In this document: piece by piece, positions 57,446-64,000 of the stretch
Position numbering within the stretch: the stretch's first letter is position 1
Layout: every line of letters starts with the position of its first letter
DNA from: Vibrio ziniensis
Lineage (GTDB): Bacteria > Pseudomonadota > Gammaproteobacteria > Enterobacterales > Vibrionaceae
Length of the DNA stretch: 64,000 nucleotides
Assembly: GCF_011064285.1 (NCBI RefSeq)
Contig: NZ_CP049331.1
Location: 806,001-870,000, forward strand
Reading direction: 5' to 3'
Translations under genes and position numbers: made by a program
Notes under the pieces: generated by a model
Seen by the model: only the letters and a program-made list of their open reading frames with translations
The model's database searches: none
What the model was told of the DNA's origin: nothing

Positions 57446-57620
57446 TACCAATCATATTAATGTCCTATTCAAATAGACATTGAGTACCGATAAGCAAATC
57501 CTCCGAGCCATGGAAGGCTAGGTGGAGCTCCTTGGGTGGAGTTCTTATTAAACCATAAGTGAGTGTTTGCGTTCGCTGCTCATTGTCTGATACTGAACAG
57601 CTTAATAGTGAAATTGGTAT
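57445..57620. repeat. Dispersed vibrio repeat, copy C (176 bp)
   Basis: Perfect 8-bp inverted ends ATACCAAT (57445-57452) and ATTGGTAT (57613-57620). The interior contains CGATAAGCAAA-tCCTCCGAGCC-atggaa-GGCTAGGTGGAGC and GTGTTTGCGTTCGCTG, in the same order as copies A and B. Best-preserved ends of the three. No coding capacity. Confidence 0.78.
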
Positions 57621-57644
57621 AACCAAGACAGAGTCTAAAATAAC

Positions 57645-57668
57645 AAAAGAGCCCTTAGGGCTCTTTTA
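57645..57668. terminator. Bidirectional terminator between ybeL and lnt
   Basis: AAAAGAGCCC-tta-GGGCTCTTTT, symmetrical. Confidence 0.88.
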
Positions 57669-57682
57669 CTTGGTGTATATCA

Positions 57683-59206
57683 TCATTCTGATGGGTGCTT
57701 TCTTTGGTTGATAGCACATGCGATTAATCCCAGCGACACCCAGATATACAGTGGCCAGCTTCCGTACCAATGGTAAGGTGTTTGACCACGAGTAGGAATC
57801 ATATCTACTTTAAGTACCCCAGTCTCAAACTGTGGCAGTTCCTTTATGATATGTCCTTGGTAATCGGTTACTGCTGTAACGCCATTGTTGGTTGAGCGCA
57901 CGACGGGTTTCCCCATTTCCAATGCTCTCATTCGAGCAATTTCCATGTGTTGCAATGGACCAATCGATTTACCAAACCAAGCATCGTTAGAAAGTGTGAG
58001 TATAAAGTCAGTGTCTTCGTTGACGTTCTGTCTCACCTGTTCATTGAAAATGATTTCGTAGCATAGTGCAGAGGCGAATGTATGCCCACTAATACGGATG
58101 TTTTTTTGAACAAAGCTACCTCTGCTAAAGGAAGACATCGGTAAGTTAAAAAACGGTGCTATAGGTCGGAGTATGTCGCCAAATGGCACAAACTCACCAA
58201 ATGGTAGCAAATGATGTTTATTATAACGTTTCGAAACATCGTAGCTGTACTCTGCGTCATGAGTACCCCCAACGGCTAATATACTGTTGTAGAATTCTCT
58301 ATTTTCATTTTGGTTGAGGATTCCCAGAATGATACCGCTATTATTCATTCGAGCGAGCTCATCAAGGCTTTTTAGATAAGAAGGTAGCTCATATTCAAAA
58401 GCAGGCACTGCGGCTTCAGGCCATATGATGATATCCGCATCCCAGTTTTCTCGACTTAAATCTGTATATTTCATGATGGTCGGCCAACGATGCGATGGCG
58501 CCCATTTTAATGCCTGATCAATATTTCCTTGAATTAAGGCGATTTTAGTTGAACGTAGAGGTTGAGGAGTAACCCATTGCGCAGCGTTAAGACCATAGCC
58601 TGTCGCAAAAACAATGGCTGGAATAGCGAGTGTCGACCAAGATTTGCTTATAAATGAATAAGCCAAACAACCCGAACAGATTAAAACGAGTAGAGTAAGG
58701 AGTTCTACACCACCTATTGGTGCAAAGTTAGCGAGCGGGCTGTCGATTTGACTATATCCTAACCATAACCATGGGAAGCCAGTCATAACCCAACCTCTGA
58801 GCCAATCACCGATTATCCAGAGTATTGGGGCTGCAACGAGCAATCGCATACGATTACTTGTGTGGAAAAATCGATTTATTGTCCATCCAAACAAAGCTGC
58901 ATAGATGGCCAGATAAGCAATTAATAATACCATCAAAAAAACGCTGGCTATCTTGGGCATGCCACCGAAGGTATCGATACTGACATGAACCCAACTGATA
59001 CCTGTTGCAAATTGTCCTATTCCCCAGCAGTAGCCTATCCAAGCCCCTTTTTTTGCGGATTGTTTGTTTAATAGAAGTAGCAGTATAGCCGGGCTGATGA
59101 AAGCAAGTGGCCAAATTTGATAAGGAGCGAATGATAGAGTGGTTAAAGCGCCAACAAAAGCGGCCGCAAGCGGCCGCATTAGGCGATGAGTCAAGATATT
59201 ATTCAT
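57683..59206 (-). CDS. lnt: Apolipoprotein N-acyltransferase Lnt
   Basis: Adds the third acyl chain to lipoproteins at the inner membrane, required for Lol export. 507 residues (E. coli 512). Six to eight membrane helices over residues 1-200 ([20 protein letters not shown] start) and one at the C-terminus. The periplasmic nitrilase domain has the catalytic triad: Glu in [13 protein letters not shown] near 264, Lys in [16 protein letters not shown] near 332, Cys in [13 protein letters not shown] near 384. Forms lnt-corC-ybeY-ybeZ with upstream genes. Confidence 0.95.
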   Translation of the reverse strand: MNNILTHRLMRPLAAAFVGALTTLSFAPYQIWPLAFISPAILLLLLNKQSAKKGAWIGYCWGIGQFATGISWVHVSIDTFGGMPKIASVFLMVLLIAYLAIYAALFGWTINRFFHTSNRMRLLVAAPILWIIGDWLRGWVMTGFPWLWLGYSQIDSPLANFAPIGGVELLTLLVLICSGCLAYSFISKSWSTLAIPAIVFATGYGLNAAQWVTPQPLRSTKIALIQGNIDQALKWAPSHRWPTIMKYTDLSRENWDADIIIWPEAAVPAFEYELPSYLKSLDELARMNNSGIILGILNQNENREFYNSILAVGGTHDAEYSYDVSKRYNKHHLLPFGEFVPFGDILRPIAPFFNLPMSSFSRGSFVQKNIRISGHTFASALCYEIIFNEQVRQNVNEDTDFILTLSNDAWFGKSIGPLQHMEIARMRALEMGKPVVRSTNNGVTAVTDYQGHIIKELPQFETGVLKVDMIPTRGQTPYHWYGSWPLYIWVSLGLIACAINQRKHPSE

Positions 59207-59247
59207 CTGCTATTTTTATAGACTCTTAGTTAAGAGACAAAAAAGAA

Positions 59248-60144
59248 TTATTCTTCAGCTATTTCAGGAAGAGATTCCATATCTGGAATGGTTACCTGAA
59301 GCTGTATTACCCTACGGCTATCTGCTGCGGTGACTTTAAAGCTGTAATTGCTGATTTCAACCACTTCTCCACGGGTAGGCAAATGACCAAATGCTGTCAT
59401 TACCATACCACCGACGGTATCAACTTCATCGTCGCTGAATTGCGTTTTAAAAGTATCGTTAAAATCGTCGATGGTCGTAAGTGCTTTAACAGCATAAGTG
59501 TGCTTGCTAAGCTTACGAATCTCTAATTGCTCTTCGTCATCTGTTTCGTCTTCGATTTCGCCGACAATCTCTTCTAGAATATCTTCGATGGTTACAAGAC
59601 CAGAAACTCCGCCGAATTCATCCACTACAATCGCCATGTGATAGCGCTCTTCACGGAACTCTTTTAATAAACGGTCTACTCGTTTACTTTCCGGTACGAC
59701 GACTGCTGGGCGTATCACCTCTTCAATATCAAAAGGGGTGCTATTGGAACCTAAATACTTGAGTAAGTCCTTCGCAAGTAGAATGCCTTCAACATGGTCC
59801 TTATCTTCACTGATCACCGGGTAACGGGAGTGCTGTGCATCGGTGATAAGTGCAATCAACGTATCCAAATTATCGGTACGTGAAATTGTGACCATCTGAG
59901 AGCGAGGGATCATAATATCTCTGACTCGCATCTCTGAAATTTCCATAACACCTTCGAGCATGTCGCGGGTATCGTGGTCAATTAAGTCATTTACTTCAGA
60001 GTCACGAATTACATCTACCAGCTCTTGGCGATCTTTCGGCTCTCCCTGAAACATTTGACTCAGGCGTTCAAAGAAGGACTTTCTACTCGGACCTTCAGAC
60101 TTTTCTTTTTTACCTTCGTTAGAAGGGGGCGAACTGTCTTCCAT
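59248..60144 (-). CDS. corC: CBS-domain protein CorC (Mg/Co efflux type)
   Basis: Cytoplasmic CorC (YbeX) protein linked to Mg2+/Co2+ homeostasis and, in E. coli, to ribosome maturation. 298 residues from ATG 60144 ([20 protein letters not shown]); the frame runs to 60192 without a better start. A CBS pair, [16 protein letters not shown] near 77-92 to [20 protein letters not shown] near 193-212, is followed by the CorC_HlyC domain (about 225-295). No membrane helices, so it is the short form without the DUF21 transporter domain. Confidence 0.93.
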   Translation of the reverse strand: MEDSSPPSNEGKKEKSEGPSRKSFFERLSQMFQGEPKDRQELVDVIRDSEVNDLIDHDTRDMLEGVMEISEMRVRDIMIPRSQMVTISRTDNLDTLIALITDAQHSRYPVISEDKDHVEGILLAKDLLKYLGSNSTPFDIEEVIRPAVVVPESKRVDRLLKEFREERYHMAIVVDEFGGVSGLVTIEDILEEIVGEIEDETDDEEQLEIRKLSKHTYAVKALTTIDDFNDTFKTQFSDDEVDTVGGMVMTAFGHLPTRGEVVEISNYSFKVTAADSRRVIQLQVTIPDMESLPEIAEE

Positions 60145-60217
60145 TATTTCTCTAATTGTTAACGCTATCAAAGTGTGATAGCTCACCAACAAAGATAAGA
60201 TTAATACGCTCTTATCT

Positions 60218-60682
60218 TTACATTTTTTCTGCTAAATATGGGTCGTCAAAACCCAGTTTTTGCAACAATTCAGTTTCGAGTGACTCCATCTCTTCGGCTT
60301 CGTCATCTTCGATATGGTCATAACCTAACAGATGCAGGCTCCCATGTACAACCATATGCGCCCAATGTGCTAACAGAGGTTTATTCTGTTCACTGGCTTC
60401 TTGTTCAACAACTTGGCGGCAAATGACCAGATCACCTAACAGATCCAGCTCCATCCCCGGAGGTGCTTCAAACGGGAATGAAAGAACGTTAGTTGGCTTA
60501 TCTTTACCGCGATAATCCATATTTAGCTGGTGGCTTTCTTCACTATCAACAATGCGTATAGTCACTTCTGCCTGTTGCTGAAATGGAGTAATCGCTGCTT
60601 CAAGCCAAGTTACAAAGTGCTCTTCACTGGGTAAACCGTTTTCATCTTCGACAGCTAACTGTAAATCGAGTGCAATGCCCAT
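60218..60682 (-). CDS. ybeY: Endoribonuclease YbeY
   Basis: Metal-dependent RNase for 16S 3'-end maturation and ribosome quality control. 154 residues with the zinc-binding HxxxHxxxxxH motif in [11 protein letters not shown] near 113-123. Upstream core [20 protein letters not shown] near 66-85. Its start overlaps the end of ybeZ by one base, consistent with the known functional pairing. Confidence 0.95.
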   Translation of the reverse strand: MGIALDLQLAVEDENGLPSEEHFVTWLEAAITPFQQQAEVTIRIVDSEESHQLNMDYRGKDKPTNVLSFPFEAPPGMELDLLGDLVICRQVVEQEASEQNKPLLAHWAHMVVHGSLHLLGYDHIEDDEAEEMESLETELLQKLGFDDPYLAEKM

Positions 60683-61785
60683 TATTGATCAGACTCTTTA
60701 ATTGATTCACTAAGCCCTTCTTTTTGCATTTCGAGCAATTTTGATTCACGCTCATCTCTACGGCGTTTTTCATACTCTTTACGCTCTTTTTGATCTTGCG
60801 CTTCCCATTTTTCATATGCGTTAACAATACGAGCGACAACAGGGTGACGAACAACATCATCGGCGATAAAGAAGTTAAAGCTGATCTCTTCTACTTCGCT
60901 TAATACTTCAACCGCATGACGAAGACCAGATTTCGCTCCACGAGGTAAGTCAATCTGAGTCACGTCACCAGTGATCACTGCGCGTGAGTTGAAACCAATA
61001 CGAGTCAGGAACATTTTCATCTGTTCGACAGTGGTGTTTTGGCTCTCATCGAGAATGATAAATGCGTCATTTAGAGTACGACCGCGCATGTATGCTAATG
61101 GTGCTACTTCAATCACGTTGCGTTCAATCAGCTTTTCAACGCGTTCAAAACCCAACATTTCAAATAGAGCATCGTAAAGAGGACGTAGATAAGGATCGAC
61201 TTTCTGACTTAGGTCACCCGGTAGGAAACCGAGCTTTTCACCGGCCTCTACAGCAGGACGAGTAAGCAGAATACGTCTAATCTCTTGACGTTCAAGAGCA
61301 TCAACCGCAGCCGCTACCGCAAGGTAAGTTTTACCAGTACCAGCAGGTCCAATACCAAATGTGATGTCATGAGTAACCATATTCATCAGATATTGTGCTT
61401 GGTTTGGAGTGCGCGGCTTGATAACGCCTTTTTTGGTCTTTACAAACACTTCTTTGCCGTGACTGAATTCTTCAGCTACATCAGTGTTTTGCTCTAACAC
61501 ACCGGATTCTTTTATCGCAAGGTGAATTTGTTCTGGTTCAATATCTGGAATTTCACCACGAATTGGTGCGGTATCAACATAAAGTGATTTGATTATATCA
61601 AGTGCTGCAGCAGTAGTATGAGGCTTACCAACAATGGTAAAAAACTGGCTGCGGTGATTAATTTCAACGCCTAAACGACGTTCTAAATGCTTGATATTGT
61701 CATCGAAAGGACCGCATAAACTGGCTAGACGGCGGTTGTCAGAAGGTTCGAGATTGATCTCTAGGGTAACAATTTTATTGCTCAA
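60682..61785 (-). CDS. ybeZ: PhoH-family ATPase YbeZ
   Basis: PhoH-like P-loop NTPase, suspected RNA helicase partner of YbeY. 367 residues. N-terminal KH-like region ([20 protein letters not shown] near 34-53). Walker [16 protein letters not shown] near 140-154, Walker [17 protein letters not shown] near 238-253, arginine-bearing [20 protein letters not shown] near 271-290. A charged Lys/Arg/Glu C-terminal tail (about 328-367). Downstream of miaB, upstream of ybeY. Confidence 0.94.
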   Translation of the reverse strand: MSNKIVTLEINLEPSDNRRLASLCGPFDDNIKHLERRLGVEINHRSQFFTIVGKPHTTAAALDIIKSLYVDTAPIRGEIPDIEPEQIHLAIKESGVLEQNTDVAEEFSHGKEVFVKTKKGVIKPRTPNQAQYLMNMVTHDITFGIGPAGTGKTYLAVAAAVDALERQEIRRILLTRPAVEAGEKLGFLPGDLSQKVDPYLRPLYDALFEMLGFERVEKLIERNVIEVAPLAYMRGRTLNDAFIILDESQNTTVEQMKMFLTRIGFNSRAVITGDVTQIDLPRGAKSGLRHAVEVLSEVEEISFNFFIADDVVRHPVVARIVNAYEKWEAQDQKERKEYEKRRRDERESKLLEMQKEGLSESIKESDQ

Positions 61786-61863
61786 ATTAGCCTCTCAGTA
61801 TGGTCATATTAAGGTGCCCGATTTGGACCGGACACCTTATGACTGTTTTAGCTTACGAAAAGC

Positions 61864-63288
61864 TTATGGAGTAAACGTCGCTACTCCTAGCTCATCTTCA
61901 CGTTTTGTTTTAGCCATCATTTCTGATGGAGAAGTCACAACACGAAGGTTCATTTCTTTTTCTGTACGAATCAGTTCACCACGAAGCGAGTTCGGGAATA
62001 CATCAACAATTTTCACGTCAACGAACTGACCGATTAAATCTGGTGCACCTTCAAAGTTTACAACACGGTTGTTTTCTGTACGACCACGAAGTTCCATTAA
62101 ATTCTTCTTAGAAGTACCTTCAACCAAAATACGCTGTTCTGTACCCATCATTAGACGAGAATAGCGCATTGCTTGCGAGTTGACCTGCTGCTGTAGCTCA
62201 TATAGGCGATCTTTTTTCTCTTGCTCGGTTAGATCACATGGGTAGTCTGCTGCTGGCGTACCAGGACGAGGTGAGAAAATGAAGCTAAAGCTCATATCAA
62301 AATCAACGTCACGAATCAGTTTCATTGTGTCTTGGAAGTCTTTGTCTGTTTCACCAGGGAAAGCGACAATGAAGTCAGAACTGATTTGAATGTCAGGACG
62401 AGCTTTACGTAGTTTACGGATAATAGACTTGTACTCAATTGCTGTGTGTGGACGCTTCATCATAGTCAGAATGCGGTCACTACCACTTTGAACCGGAAGG
62501 TGAAGGAAGCTCACGAGCTCAGGAGTATCTTCGTAAACAGCAATGATATCATCGGTAAACTCAAGTGGGTGGCTTGTTGTAAAGCGAATACGATCGATAC
62601 CATCAATGGTTGCAACTAAGCGTAACAGTTCAGCGAAAGAGCAAATAGTGCCGTCATGCATAGAGCCGCGGTACGCGTTAACGTTTTGGCCCAACAGGTT
62701 TACTTCACGAACACCTTGTTCTGCAAGCTGTGCAATTTCAAAAAGTACATCGTCCATTGGACGGCTAACTTCTTCACCACGTGTGTATGGTACAACGCAG
62801 TATGTACAATATTTAGAACAGCCTTCCATGATAGACACGAAAGCAGTCGGACCTTCAGCACGTGGCTCTGGAAGTCGGTCGAATTTTTCGATCTCTGGGA
62901 AAGAAATATCCATGACTGGAGCCTTGTCTGTGCGAGACTGTTTAATCATTTCTGGCAAACGGTGTAGCGTTTGAGGACCAAAAATCACGTCAACGAAAGG
63001 TGCACGTTCACGAATGTGATCACCTTCTTGAGTCGCTACACAACCACCAACGCCGATTACAACGCCTTCTTTCTTGTCTTTCAGAGTTTTCCAACGACCA
63101 AGCTGGTGGAAAACTTTTTCTTGTGCTTTTTCACGAATCGAACAGGTGTTAAGTAAAAGAACATCTGCTTCTTCTGGATCTTCAGTCAGCTCATAGCCGT
63201 TAGCAGCGTTAAGCAGGTCGGCCATTTTTGATGAATCGTATTCGTTCATCTGGCAACCCCAGGTTTTAATTAGCAGTTTCTTACTCAT
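61864..63288 (-). CDS. miaB: tRNA-2-methylthio-N6-dimethylallyladenosine synthase MiaB
   Basis: Radical-SAM methylthiotransferase acting on i6A37 of tRNAs that read UNN codons. 474 residues as in E. coli. N-terminal cluster cysteines in [14 protein letters not shown] near 12, [14 protein letters not shown] near 49 and [10 protein letters not shown] near 83; radical-SAM motif [20 protein letters not shown] near 155-174; C-terminal TRAM domain (about 380-443). Upstream of ybeZ with a 78-bp gap. Confidence 0.97.
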   Translation of the reverse strand: MSKKLLIKTWGCQMNEYDSSKMADLLNAANGYELTEDPEEADVLLLNTCSIREKAQEKVFHQLGRWKTLKDKKEGVVIGVGGCVATQEGDHIRERAPFVDVIFGPQTLHRLPEMIKQSRTDKAPVMDISFPEIEKFDRLPEPRAEGPTAFVSIMEGCSKYCTYCVVPYTRGEEVSRPMDDVLFEIAQLAEQGVREVNLLGQNVNAYRGSMHDGTICSFAELLRLVATIDGIDRIRFTTSHPLEFTDDIIAVYEDTPELVSFLHLPVQSGSDRILTMMKRPHTAIEYKSIIRKLRKARPDIQISSDFIVAFPGETDKDFQDTMKLIRDVDFDMSFSFIFSPRPGTPAADYPCDLTEQEKKDRLYELQQQVNSQAMRYSRLMMGTEQRILVEGTSKKNLMELRGRTENNRVVNFEGAPDLIGQFVDVKIVDVFPNSLRGELIRTEKEMNLRVVTSPSEMMAKTKREDELGVATFTP

Positions 63289-63500
63289 TTCACTTTCGCT
63301 CGTGTTAATTCTTAAATAAATCTTGAATGCGACAGGGTTTGTTAACCGTTTGTGCTCAAATTCTAGCCGCCATCTCGGCGGTAAGCCGCGTATTGTACTG
63401 CTTTAAAAACTTACTGACTAGTAATTGGGTGAAATCTCTTAAATCCTATGCTACGCATGGCTTTTTACCCTGTTAAGACTAAGGTTTTGTGACAAAAACG

Positions 63501-63529
63501 TTCGCAAAAAAAGTGCTGTTCCGTACAAT
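63501..63529 (+). promoter_or_regulatory. Candidate ubiF promoter
   Basis: TTCGCA (63501-63506) and TACAAT (63524-63529), 17-bp spacing, about 37 bp before the ubiF start codon. Nothing else clear in the 277-bp miaB-ubiF gap. Confidence 0.45.
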
Positions 63530-63565
63530 AAGCGACGTTAATAAATAGAGAGAATAGTTGGAAAG

Positions 63566-64000
63566 ATGAACGATTTTGACATTGTTGTGATTGGTGGTGG
63601 CATGGTTGGTGCCGCAACTGCGATTGGCTTTGCAAAACAAGGGCGAAGAGTGGCCGTTGTTGAAGGTGCAAAGCCAGAGGAGTTTGAACCAACTCAAGCG
63701 ATGGATGTTCGCATTTCCGCTATCTCGCAAACGTCGGTAGATTTACTGTATTCACTCGGTGCTTGGCAACGTATTGAGAAGATGCGTGTTTGCCCCTATC
63801 GTCGTCTTGAAACTTGGGAACATCCTGAATGTCGTACTCGTTTCTCTGCTCAGTCATTGGGATTGGAGCAGCTAGGTTACATGGTTGAAAACCGTGTCAT
63901 TCAGTTGGGCTTATGGTTCTGTATGGAGCAGTATTCGAATATCACTCTGCTTTGTCCGGATAAATTATCAAGTATCCAATTTGGTGATAGAAATACAGTA
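63566..64000 (+). CDS. ubiF: 2-octaprenyl-3-methyl-6-methoxy-1,4-benzoquinol hydroxylase UbiF, partial
   Basis: FAD monooxygenase of ubiquinone synthesis; the first 145 codons are in the window, the rest lies beyond the right edge. The start MNDFDIVVIGGGMVGAATAI holds the Rossmann GxGxxG dinucleotide-binding motif, followed by GRRVAVVEGAKPEEF and MDVRISAISQTSVDLLYSLG, which is the UbiH/UbiF/COQ6 family pattern. Divergent from miaB, as in E. coli, which supports UbiF over UbiH or UbiI. AGAGAGAAT and GGAAAG precede the ATG. Confidence 0.9.
   Translation, partial: MNDFDIVVIGGGMVGAATAIGFAKQGRRVAVVEGAKPEEFEPTQAMDVRISAISQTSVDLLYSLGAWQRIEKMRVCPYRRLETWEHPECRTRFSAQSLGLEQLGYMVENRVIQLGLWFCMEQYSNITLLCPDKLSSIQFGDRNTV

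Noticed and set aside
61811..61838. Hairpin AAGGTG...CACCTT between ybeZ and miaB as terminator
   Set aside because: Internal mismatches and no T-run; miaB and ybeZ are probably co-transcribed.

Overview
The window is chromosomal DNA from a gammaproteobacterium, almost certainly a Vibrio. The signs are a Na+-type polar flagellar stator (PomA/PomB), the gcvA/GcvB, trehalose (treR-treB-treC) and VexGH-like RND loci in vibrio order, vibrio-specific small families (DUF3301, DUF3549, DUF2310), a CsrB-type RNA and a tandem tRNA-Tyr array. Nearly everything is core-genome housekeeping. I see no prophage, transposase, CRISPR array, toxin-antitoxin pair or defence island, and nothing that amounts to a new multi-gene system. 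The unusual content is mostly in RNA and regulation.

Layout. 1-5580: 3' part of prolyl-tRNA synthetase (cut by the window edge), trmO, a Zur-box-linked zinc-independent L36 paralogue, an AbgT transporter, yaiI with a small coiled-coil gene, and the CsrB RNA that titrates CsrA. 5770-8763: a GNAT enzyme, two vibrio DUF genes, yqcC-truC. 8892-15737: the isoprenoid genes xseB-ispA-dxs (minus) back to back with pomAB and thiI (plus). 15822-19131: GcvB sRNA divergent from gcvA, which leads an operon ending in rlmM. 19265-28071: xni, ppnN, two adjacent genes with degenerate GGDEF domains, queF, and syd with a Zn-ribbon gene. 28167-36345: metNIQ behind a MetJ box array, gmhB, and the trehalose regulon with TreR operators, a CRP-like site and two leader/intercistronic terminators. 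36474-37224: four tRNA-Tyr genes in 188-bp tandem units with a stringent-type promoter. 37393-43841: VexGH-like efflux pump, a YitT protein, and glyA behind a PurR box. 43925-63288: a small lipoprotein, then lipoate synthesis (ybeD-lipB-lipA), cell-elongation genes (mrdA-rodA-rlpA-dacA), ribosome factors (rlmH, rsfS), holA, lptE, leuS, ybeL, and lnt-corC-ybeY-ybeZ-miaB. 63566-64000: the start of ubiF.

Functional themes. Several genes serve RNA modification or ribosome upkeep (trmO, truC, thiI, rlmM, queF, rlmH, rsfS, ybeY, miaB, L36 paralogue). Others serve the envelope (gmhB, lptE, lnt, mrdA, rodA, rlpA, dacA, VexGH). Classical metabolic regulons can be read directly from operators: Zur, MetJ, TreR/CRP, PurR and GcvA/GcvB. 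A ~160-176-bp repeat family with ATACCAAT-type inverted ends occurs three times, twice starting exactly at the stop codon of the upstream gene.
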